Assembly: GCF_019793435.1 (NCBI RefSeq)
Contig: NZ_JAILYH010000020.1
Location: forward strand, 1-64,000
DNA from: Rhizobium redzepovicii
GTDB lineage: Bacteria > Pseudomonadota > Alphaproteobacteria > Rhizobiales > Rhizobiaceae
Length of the DNA stretch: 64,000 nt
Direction: 5' to 3'
Both the position numbers and the translations under genes were made by a program. Below the pieces are notes generated by a model. It saw only the letters and a list, made by a program, of their open reading frames with translations, made no database searches and was not told where the DNA came from. Below are positions 54,394 to 62,196 of this stretch, piece by piece (position 1 is the stretch's first letter; each line of letters begins with the position of its first letter).

Positions 54394-55378
54394 TTATGGT
54401 AGATCCGGATGCGTCCGGGTCATCCAGACGTCAAACGCGTAATGCAGGAAGAGATTCGATAGGATCGGGCTGACCACGCCCCCTTGCGGGGTACCACGCA
54501 TCCGCTCAATGACTTCTCCGTTCTTTTCCATAGGCGCGGTCAACCATCTTTCGATGTAGAGCAGAGCCCAGTTGCATTTAACGTCTTTTCTGACCGTCTT
54601 CAGCAAGAGATCATGCGGAAGATTGTCGAACAGCTTTGATGTCGGATTCCGGATCAATCATCTGCTTGACCACCATCTGCGCGATCCGATCACTGACCGC
54701 CGATTCCAGATCTTGTAGAGATTTCTCGCAAGGTCTTTGTCAAACATCTCCAGGGTCTCACCGTCCACCCGGCTGCACCACGGTTGGCTTTGACCGCTTT
54801 GTAAGCTTCGTACACTTGCCGCTTCTCAATCCGAAACGGCTTGTCTGTCGTACCTATCGAAGTCCTGTTTCCAGTTGTTCCAAACAATACGACCACCTGA
54901 TCCGATCCCTTTGCTCCGGCCCCATTACAGGGCCCTCAACGCTCATACGGATCGGTCCGCCCCAGTCTCCTGCATCGGTACTCTCGCCTTACGGTTTCTC
55001 CGCTTGGGCTTCTCCCTTGGCATCAGGAGCCTGGTTCCTGCAGTTCCGGGTGAAAGCCTGTGTCCAACTCACGCCCCCTCTACGCCGGTCGCCGCCCGCC
55101 CAATCATCAGGCACCCGGCGGACTTGTCCCAGGATGACGAAACAGTCCTGGTTTCGACGACGCTTATATTCATAACGGCGCGTCTTCGGAGGGTTCACTT
55201 TCGTTCGTCTTCGGACACGCACCTGCTCGGATCTCGTCCGAACTTTTCATCCGGCGCTCACCACCACGGCTCTTTACCGCAGCAGCTCGGACTGGTTTGA
55301 GACCCGCTCCTGAAAGCCGATCCCGGAGGGCCATCCTCCATCATTCACGCAGCTTCACGTTACGGGGTTAGCTCACAC
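54394..55378 (-). mobile_element. Decayed group II intron with reverse transcriptase remnant
   Basis: On the minus strand the intron seems to begin GTGTGAGC at 55378, fitting the GUGYG 5' consensus, directly behind an IS630 fragment. About 480 bases of non-coding ribozyme-like sequence follow. The reverse transcriptase starts near 54896-54830 (FRIEKRQVYEAYKAVKANRG) with frameshifts and deletions. It later shows LFDNLPHDLLLKTVRKDV, YIERWLTAPMEKNGEVIERM and RGTPQGGVVSPILSNLFLHY. It ends near 54410 before the YADD active site. Such an intron cannot splice or move by itself. Confidence 0.75.
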
Positions 55379-55862
55379 TGAACTCCTTCCGTGCCTCTGC
55401 AGCACACTTTCGTCGATGAAGATCAGTTTCTCCGGATCGAGGTCCAATTGACCATCGAACCAGGCGCGCCGGCGCTTCAGGACGTCCGGTCGGTCCTGCT
55501 CCAGTGCGTGTGCGGTCCTTTTTAAAGGTCCACCCACGGCTTCGAAGCCAAGCGCCAAGTGCGCTGCGGCTGATCTTCACCTGCCGCTCGACGGACAAGC
55601 GCTCAACCATCTCATCGAGCGTCACATCCCTACGCTCGTTGATCAACGCGACAACGAATTCCTCGTGTGCATCCACTGCCGAAGGTCGTCTCCAGCCCTG
55701 TGGCCGAGCAGTCAGCTCACCCTCTTTCGCTCTTGCAATCCAGCGGATCGCCGTCGAAATCCCAACTCCGAAACGAGCCGCAGCCTGTCGAGCCGACATG
55801 CCCGCCGCAGACGCTTTCAAAACCCGTATTCGAAGATCATCGCTCAGGGCCTGTCCCATCAT
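55379..55862 (-). pseudogene. IS630-family transposase, N-terminal fragment
   Basis: The frame from 55862 reads MGQALSDDLRIRVLKASAAG and QAAARFGVGISTAIRWIARA, the IS630 N-terminal helix-turn-helix. VKISRSALGAWLRSRGWTFK follows. A frameshift near 55540 continues in the other frame as PEKLIFIDES, the start of the DDE core. The sequence then ends at the presumed group II intron boundary. The C-terminal half is absent from the window. Confidence 0.85.
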
Positions 55863-56257
55863 CCACCTCTTCTCTGTGGAGTTGAATCAGCTTCGATGGA
55901 CGCCGTCACATCACAATCGATTCATCGATCGCAGGACTTGCTCTAGGTCGCTCGTGGCGGGGCGAAACTCGGTTGCTGAAAACGATGATGCTCTTCGAAC
56001 GGCGCCAAATGAAATTTTGCCGGCTGCATCCTCCTTGTAAGCGCGGACGATCCATTGGACGCCTGACTATCCTTAAAACGTCGTCTTTTTGCATTCGAGA
56101 CGGGCAGGAAAGGCTTCATTAACCAACGCAACCAATAGGTATTCTCAGCTATGTCACAGACCCACAAGATTGATCTGCCGTTCGAATGAATGAAACGGCA
56201 ATTGGAAGATTTGAGTAGACAAGTCGATCGTCCACCTCACCTAAAAGGTTTGCCTTT
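55863..56257. other. 395-base leader before a chemoreceptor gene
   Basis: No gene is recognised. The right part must hold the promoter of the chemoreceptor gene at 56258, but no clear hexamers or CtrA-type pair were found; a single TTAACC occurs near 56118. Confidence 0.4.
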
Positions 56258-58267
56258 ATGCCCAAGTCCATTAGACTCGCTTTATCTTTGATATTTGTTC
56301 TGCTCTCTCTTCTCGCGGCGGGCCAGGGCATCGTGAGTATCGTCAAGCTGCTGTCCATTAGGAGCAATATATCCGAAGTTGCCAGCAACTGGCTGCCATC
56401 GATCGATGTGATAAATCGGATCAATACGATCACCGGGGACTACCGCATCCTGCAGTTCAGGCTGGTGACAAACTCATCAGATTCGACGAGCCTTGCGCAT
56501 AATATCACCACCTTCCGCCAGAAGATGGAGGATCTCGCGAATGCCCGTGGTGAATATGAGCCGATGGTGACATCCGGCGAGGAGCGTCAGGCCTATGACG
56601 CGTTCTCCGCTTTGTGGACGCAATATCAGGAGGATGGCGAGCGGATTGTTAAACTAATGCAGGCAGGCAAGAAGGATGAAGCATTTGCTCTTCTAACGAG
56701 TGACGCCACGACGAAACTGTATAATGATAGCGGAGCGCTCCTTGACCAGGATGTCGCAGTTAACAAGCGTGGTGGAGTCGCGGCCGTCGGAAACACGATG
56801 GGCGCCGTTTCATCGACGGTTTTGGTCACCATTCTTGCCATGGCGCTGGCAACTACGACGGGCATTATAGCCCTGCTTTACTGCATCCGGAAGATTACCG
56901 ATCCGATCTCGCGGTTGACTACCACGATGGGCGTACTGGCAGATGGTAATCTCGACACTGAGGTTCCTTTCGCAATGCGCGCCGACGAAATCGGCAAGAT
57001 GTCGAGAGCCGTTGAGGTATTCAAGCAAAACAGCATCAAGGCCCGCGATCTGAACGCGCAGGAGGCCGCGTTGCAGGCCAAGAGCGCCGACTTGCAGTCG
57101 AGCATTGCCGAGGTGGTGTCAGCCGCCGTAGCCGGTGACTTCACCCATCGCATCACCAAGAAATACGGCGATGCGGCTCTCGACCGTTTTGCAGGAAGCG
57201 TCAATGAGCTGGTCACCTCTGTTGACCGGGGCATCGCCGAAACTCGCCGAGTTATCTCAGCGCTTGCCGATGGGGATCTGACGGAAAACATGTGCGGCGA
57301 GTTTCAGGGAGCCTTTGGTGAACTGAAGAGTAATGTCAACGCCACCATGGCAGCCCTTCGATCCGTATTAGGCGAGGTTCGCTCCGCCGTCGACACGATC
57401 AACGGCGGAGCCGGCGAGATGCGCATCGCCTCAGGCGACCTTTCAAAGCGCACGGAACAGCAAGCCGCGGCCCTGGAGGAGACCTCTTCGGCGCTTGAGG
57501 AAATCACGGTGGCGGTAAAAAGCTCGACAGAAAGAGCCACGGAAGCCAGCCATATGGTCGATGAGGCACGCAGAAGCACCGAGCAGTCGAGCGCGGTTGT
57601 CAAAGACGCGGTCGCCGCCATGGGCCGCATCGAGCAGGCCTCGGATGAAATCGGCCAGATCATTAACGTCATTGACGAGATCGCCTTCCAGACCAATCTT
57701 TTGGCCCTTAACGCCGGCGTCGAGGCGGCGCGTGCGGGTGACGCTGGAAAGGGTTTCGCCGTTGTGGCTCAGGAGGTGCGTGAACTGGCACAGCGCTCCG
57801 CCACTGCCGCCAAGGATATCAAGGCGCTGATCAACCGGTCCGGCGACGAGGTCAAAACTGGGGTCAGGCTGGTAACGGCCACAGGCGATGCCCTTGGTCT
57901 AATCCGAGGCCACGTGATCAAGGTGAACGAGCACGTTCATACGATCTCGACGGCGGCACGAGAGCAATCGACCGGGCTGGCGGAAGTCAGCACTGCGGTC
58001 AACCAGATGGATCAGACGACCCAGCAGAATGCGGCGATGGTGGAAGAATCGACGGCGGCCACCAACCGGTTGGCGGATGAGGCTTCCAATCTGGCGCGGC
58101 TTATTGCGCGCTTCAGGCTCGACGGTTCGACTTTTGTACGGCGTGTTGCCCACCAGAACGGTAAGCCGGCCGCCTCGCCAGCGCGTGCCCTCTCCCAGAA
58201 GCTTGCCGGCGCCTTCGGCGGACGTACTACAGCCGCTGTCGCGACTAAGGAATGGGAAGAGTTTTAA
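56258..58267 (+). CDS. Methyl-accepting chemotaxis protein with CheR-binding tail
   Basis: This 669-residue receptor has a first membrane helix at residues of about 8-28. A periplasmic helical sensor follows (ASNWLPSIDVINRINTITGD onward), and a second helix spans about 184-211. HAMP and HAMP-like segments come next (PISRLTTTMGVLADGNLDTE, EVPFAMRADEIGKMSRAVEV). The signalling hairpin is at about 464-515 (INVIDEIAFQTNLLALNAGV, EAARAGDAGKGFAVVAQEVR). It ends with EWEEF, a pentapeptide that recruits the CheR methyltransferase. The ligand is unknown. A cheW remnant follows. Confidence 0.93.
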   Translation: MPKSIRLALSLIFVLLSLLAAGQGIVSIVKLLSIRSNISEVASNWLPSIDVINRINTITGDYRILQFRLVTNSSDSTSLAHNITTFRQKMEDLANARGEYEPMVTSGEERQAYDAFSALWTQYQEDGERIVKLMQAGKKDEAFALLTSDATTKLYNDSGALLDQDVAVNKRGGVAAVGNTMGAVSSTVLVTILAMALATTTGIIALLYCIRKITDPISRLTTTMGVLADGNLDTEVPFAMRADEIGKMSRAVEVFKQNSIKARDLNAQEAALQAKSADLQSSIAEVVSAAVAGDFTHRITKKYGDAALDRFAGSVNELVTSVDRGIAETRRVISALADGDLTENMCGEFQGAFGELKSNVNATMAALRSVLGEVRSAVDTINGGAGEMRIASGDLSKRTEQQAAALEETSSALEEITVAVKSSTERATEASHMVDEARRSTEQSSAVVKDAVAAMGRIEQASDEIGQIINVIDEIAFQTNLLALNAGVEAARAGDAGKGFAVVAQEVRELAQRSATAAKDIKALINRSGDEVKTGVRLVTATGDALGLIRGHVIKVNEHVHTISTAAREQSTGLAEVSTAVNQMDQTTQQNAAMVEESTAATNRLADEASNLARLIARFRLDGSTFVRRVAHQNGKPAASPARALSQKLAGAFGGRTTAAVATKEWEEF

Positions 58268-58289
58268 TGAATCATGTCATAATTCACCG

Positions 58290-58591
58290 CAGGATATTAT
58301 CGGTTTCCATCTGGCAGCCAGCAGTTCTGCATGAAGACGACGTTGATCCCGGAAATCCGGGGGTTAGCAGAGGCGACGCCGCTGCCCCTAACGCATGTTC
58401 TCGGTTCAGGGATCTGCCGGTTCTGTCATTCCGGTGATAGAGCTTGCTGCCGAGATAACCAATCCCATCGGTCTAGCCACAGCGCCATTGTCGTCGTTGA
58501 GGTAGCAGATGGTATCATCGGCCCGGTCGTCGATCAGGTCTCTGGCATTCTATCGATCAACGGCGATCGGATCCAACCGGTTCGGACTTAG
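58290..58591 (+). pseudogene. cheW remnant
   Basis: In shifting frames the sequence reads EIRGLAEATPLPLTHVLG, VIPVIELAAEITNPIG and IVVVEVADGIIGPVVDQVSG, ILSINGDRIQP. These are successive parts of a CheW coupling protein. At least three frameshifts break it. It lies just behind the chemoreceptor, as cheW genes often do, so the pair was once an operon. Confidence 0.75.
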
Positions 58592-58788
58592 GCGCGACTT
58601 CGACCCAACCTTCAGCTACGGAATCACTCCGCTTGAACAAGGGATGGAATGCTCCCTTAGTTTTGAGCAAAGGTTTGGCACCAATCAGGACGCATCGCAG
58701 CTGCCTAGCAGACTTTTGCTTTTTCACCTTCCGCGACTGTCTTCCTTCAAGACGCGGAGTATTAACGAAATTCAACGAGAGTTCGAAG

Positions 58789-58974
58789 ATGTCCAAAGTT
58801 ATCGCAATCAATTTCGGGCAACAGGCTAAGACAGATACCCACTTAGAAAGCCACGAAGATGCACAGTCGCAGCGCCTGGAGCAAGAGCGGCTGCAAATGA
58901 TCCAAATCACCAATCACCTTGAAGCACTGTACGCTCGGCTGCTGACCGTCTGTGGCGACAGACCGAAAAATTAA
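58789..58974 (+). CDS. Small hypothetical protein (61 aa)
   Basis: This 61-residue, polar, helical protein starts MSKVIAINFGQQAKTDTHLE and ends LEALYARLLTVCGDRPKN. GAG lies upstream of the ATG. No family is recognised. It follows the cheW remnant and faces the AraC-type gene convergently. Confidence 0.45.
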   Translation: MSKVIAINFGQQAKTDTHLESHEDAQSQRLEQERLQMIQITNHLEALYARLLTVCGDRPKN

Positions 58975-59044
58975 GGGCGCAGCGATGGTATAGCCCGGTG
59001 GAGCGCTGCGAACCACAGCGCCATCGCGAAGGGCTATTTCCGGG

Positions 59045-60040
59045 TCAGCTTTCGGGCGGAGAGGCCATCATATGCACTGTTTTAGATGGCAGTTCGCCGT
59101 AACGTCTCTTGTACTCTGCAGCAAAACGGCCGAGGTGTGTGAAGCCCCACTTAAGCGCTATTTCCGAAACGCTGATTTTAGCGCCGTTTTGCAGCAGTTC
59201 CTGTCGAGCTGCGCACATACGCAAGTCTCGGAGGTGCATTGTGGGGCTGGTATTACGAAATTGTCGGAAGCCGTGCTGCAAAGTCCGCACGCTGACCTTG
59301 GCCGCAGCGGCGATATCGTTAAGGGAAATGGGTTGAGCCATATGCTCTTCCATAAACTCCATTGCCCGTTTCACGTGACGAGGCGTGGGAGACGGAGACG
59401 GACGACGAAGTTCATCGGTATAGCGATGCATACAGCTTTCGATCAAAAGGTACTCTATCGCGTCGAGGAGCGAGCTATAGGCCGACGGGCATTGTCGCAG
59501 AGCCCCCCCGGCACTGAGGCCGCGATGGGCAGACAGGGCTAGTTCTCGCATGAGCGTTCCCGCGCTCGATGCAAGATCAAGGGTCGGCTGAATTTGCAGA
59601 TTTCCGCTGATCGTCCGATCGAGCATGCGAGAAAGCTTGTCACGCAAGGATTGCGTATCGATCGTCAATGACAGTTGAGATCTTATGCCATCTTGTCGGG
59701 CATTCAGCGGAGCATTTGCAACATGCGGCGACTCTACCTGTTGCCCAGACCAATGAAAGACTGCATTCCCGGACGCCGGCAGGAAGACCGTTACGACGTC
59801 AACTGGGGAATCTATCATGACCGAGAACGCCCCTTCATGATGGGCATCCGCAACGCCAAAACCATCAAGGGAAATTCGACTGCAGCGAGAGTTAAGCGAT
59901 CTACTGTCGTGTTGAGCAAGGTCAGAGGACGCCAGGGGCGATGATATCAAAGGCAAAAGACGTTCGGGATCGGAGCCCTCGATAAAGTTGTCTTTCACTA
60001 AGGTCCCTTCATCGGGCTTGCTGAACAAACTTTCGGTCAT
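59045..60040 (-). CDS. AraC-family transcriptional regulator
   Basis: This 331-residue regulator has an N-terminal cupin-like effector region of about 200 residues. Its C-terminal double helix-turn-helix reads HVKRAMEFMEEHMAQPISLN, DIAAAAKVSVRTLQHGFRQF and ISVSEIALKWGFTHLGRFAA, ending EYKRRYGELPS. The length and arrangement are those of the AraC-binding-like class. No neighbouring target operon is obvious on the left; the start at 60040 has a weak ribosome site. Confidence 0.88.
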   Translation of the reverse strand: MTESLFSKPDEGTLVKDNFIEGSDPERLLPLISSPLASSDLAQHDSRSLNSRCSRISLDGFGVADAHHEGAFSVMIDSPVDVVTVFLPASGNAVFHWSGQQVESPHVANAPLNARQDGIRSQLSLTIDTQSLRDKLSRMLDRTISGNLQIQPTLDLASSAGTLMRELALSAHRGLSAGGALRQCPSAYSSLLDAIEYLLIESCMHRYTDELRRPSPSPTPRHVKRAMEFMEEHMAQPISLNDIAAAAKVSVRTLQHGFRQFRNTSPTMHLRDLRMCAARQELLQNGAKISVSEIALKWGFTHLGRFAAEYKRRYGELPSKTVHMMASPPES

Positions 60041-60329
60041 CCAATATAAACCTATCTATGAACACCAACTCGCACATGCCGGGACTAGTTTTCCAAACCT
60101 TCAAAGCTCGAGACCGGATGGCGTGCGAGCGATTTTGATCGCGTACATGACCGATTCGGACCTTTGTGGAGGCCGGTTGAATCTCTCATTCCCTAGGCTT
60201 TCGTCATGGCGGATCATCACCAGCACCGACATCCACGTTCTCCCGCTCGAGATGGCCTCCTAGTTTTTCAGCGCTGCAGTTGGGAAGCCTCTAATGATGC
60301 GATGACTGGCTTCCACAAGCCTCGAACAG

Positions 60330-60347
60330 ATTGACAGATTGTCTGAT
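60330..60347. promoter_or_regulatory. Operator-like site E
   Basis: A perfect ATTGACAGATTGTCTGAT lies 16 kb from the gntR gene. TTGACA at 60331 with TAATGC about 17 bases later gives a possible rightward promoter. No protein gene follows; the next strong feature is the hairpin at 60461. Confidence 0.6.
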
Positions 60348-60460
60348 ATACGTTAATGCTATTCCTGATCAAAGGCAAGGCAGCATCAGGGAAATCTGCC
60401 ACGGTTCTAGTGGAGTTCCCGCACGGCAAATCAATCTAAAGATGCCTCCCAAGGCGAGGG

Positions 60461-60492
60461 GTGACGGGCTGCTTTCGATCGCAGCCCGTCAC
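60461..60492. other. Perfect 12-bp stem-loop
   Basis: GTGACGGGCTGC and GCAGCCCGTCAC pair perfectly around the eight-base loop TTTCGATC. No T-run follows on either strand, so it is not a clear intrinsic terminator. It may end a short transcript that begins at operator/promoter E about 110 bases upstream. Confidence 0.5.
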
Positions 60493-61080
60493 GGGAAGGG
60501 TGGGAGTGCTATGAGTGGGAGAGAACCTACGCCAACCGACCTTGGAGGCCGTTGAGTCGACACGGAGAAAAATGATTGTGCTGTAGGATGGCCCCACGAT
60601 TTCGCCACACGCTGGTCCTCTTATCCTGCGCATCAGCATACTTCGGTTATGACGTATAAGAGAGGCACGCTCCAGGCTCAACACTCGGAGACGCAAAGAC
60701 GTCGACGAGTTCTTTTGGCCTACTAAGCGAGGCGGTCGCGGCAAATATCAATGCGTAAGCCGCGCCTCGTCGCATTGAGTTGACTTTGCGCTCTTCTTAG
60801 CGGGTACGGACTCCGGGCGTCTGATTGGGCAAAAGAAGAGCTTAAGGACGAAACCTGATGATGGTCAAACAGCTTGTGCTGCCATAGGCGTGCTGTTGTC
60901 TGTGCCGCGCGAACGCGAAAAGCGCGATCAAATCGGAACGTGGCGGCGAGAGAAGACTAACAGGAAAGACCACATCAAACTCAACCGGGTGTCGGAATAC
61001 CGATGCTTACGGCATTGCGTGCATGAGGCCTCAAAATGACGCCGGTCTCGACCTGTGTCCGCCGAAAATCGCAAAAAGGA

Positions 61081-61098
61081 ATTGACAGATTGTCGGAC
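61081..61098. promoter_or_regulatory. Operator-like site F, upstream of the SDR gene
   Basis: ATTGACAGATTGTC matches the first 14 bases of the repeated 18-mer; the end is GGAC instead of TGAT. TTGACA at 61082 could be a -35 hexamer, with AT-rich TTTTACTATAT 17-20 bases later. It lies about 140 bases before the SDR gene. Confidence 0.5.
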
Positions 61099-61235
61099 AA
61101 AAATTTTACTATATCGCCCGCGCATTGCTTGTTCGCGGGAGACGCAGCGACGGACCGGGAGTTATAAGTGCTAAACTTGGCCAAAAATGCACAAATTGTC
61201 GACCTTCTTAATCTGCCGGAAGCGGCGACCGGCGC

Positions 61236-61985
61236 GTGATACAAGCGTCTCTGACTCACAAGGCGTGTCATACTCCATCGACCGAGGTACTGGTTGAACG
61301 TGACAGTGACGCCAACATTTCTCCTGGGGAAAAAGTCTGTGTCTTGATAGGCGCGTCAAATCCTGTTGGTCTTTGTTTGGCGCGCTCATTTATAGAAAAA
61401 GGCTATCGGGTCGCCGTAGGCGACGCCAATCCCGCCGACTTCGCCTCCCTGGCTGAAGGCCAGGGAAACAATTTTTTACCGGTCAAAGTCAACCCGAACA
61501 GAGACGTTTACGTCAACTCAATGGCTGACCAGGTGTATTTGCGCTGGAGACGGGTCGACGTTCTGGTGAACATAGTTTTCCGCAGAAATGAAACAACCCA
61601 AACTGTAACGGGATCGCTATCCAGCGCGAATCTGGGGCTTGATGCCGTATCCAATCTAATCAGAGTTACAGGTGCCTTTAGCTCTCGACTTCAGGGCGCG
61701 GAGCTTGCCGTAGTGGACGTCGCATGGTTCGAAGAGACGACCTCGCTGGAAGCAGAAGCCGTCCTTCAAGCGGCGTTGCGCACTACTACCTCCGCAATTG
61801 CTAGGCAATATTTCGGTTCCGGGCTGAGGATAAATGCTGTACACGCCAGCGATGTGAACTCTACGTCTTCAAGCGAAAATGACGTGCTTCGAACAGTGAT
61901 CCACGCCGTGCAATTCCTGGCGAATTCGGAACTGTCCGGAAAGCTGACAGGGAACGTGCTGGAGATCGATCCTCGGTGCAGATAG
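61236..61985 (+). CDS. SDR-family protein with degenerate active site
   Basis: This 249-residue Rossmann protein has the glycine motif in atypical form (VLIGASNPVGLCLARSFIEK). It also has a GDAN cofactor end, the central VDVLVNIVF strand (usual NNAG lost) and GLRINAVHASDVN, matching the usual IRVNxVxPG. The YxxxK catalytic pair is missing; the equivalent region reads LEAEAVLQAALRTTTSAIAR. It may be a non-catalytic or regulatory NAD(P) binder. Translation seems to start at GTG 61236 and the first 30 residues are extra. The promoter carries operator-like site F. Confidence 0.65.
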   Translation: MIQASLTHKACHTPSTEVLVERDSDANISPGEKVCVLIGASNPVGLCLARSFIEKGYRVAVGDANPADFASLAEGQGNNFLPVKVNPNRDVYVNSMADQVYLRWRRVDVLVNIVFRRNETTQTVTGSLSSANLGLDAVSNLIRVTGAFSSRLQGAELAVVDVAWFEETTSLEAEAVLQAALRTTTSAIARQYFGSGLRINAVHASDVNSTSSSENDVLRTVIHAVQFLANSELSGKLTGNVLEIDPRCR

Positions 61986-62024
61986 ATCCACTCCCACGTT
62001 CTGATCCGGCAAATCTGCAGGTAT

Positions 62025-62039
62025 TAACCTTCCGTTAAG
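62025..62039. promoter_or_regulatory. Candidate CtrA-type site upstream of chemoreceptor 2
   Basis: TTAACCTTCCGTTAA fits TTAA-N7-TTAA and lies 157 bases before the chemoreceptor ATG. CtrA controls motility and chemotaxis genes in several alphaproteobacteria, so the location is sensible. Compare 12864 in the secretion island. Confidence 0.4.
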
Positions 62040-62196
62040 TTTCTCGAAAGACGCAATGGGCAAGAGGTCAAATCCTAACAACACGTAAAAAAGTTTCGAT
62101 TGTTTTAGTGAAACTCTTATCCATGTTCGTTCAGGCTCAAACATTACTATTCCAAAAGCGAGGCCCCAGCACCGTTTGAGCCCTTTGGAGGTAAGT

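Larger units (their letters stand above)
60041..61235. other. 1.2 kb non-coding region with two operator-like sites and a strong hairpin
   Basis: No convincing protein gene is present. The region contains operator-like sites at 60330 and 61081, and a perfect 12-base-pair hairpin at 60461. These are listed separately. The rest looks like decayed sequence. Confidence 0.4.
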
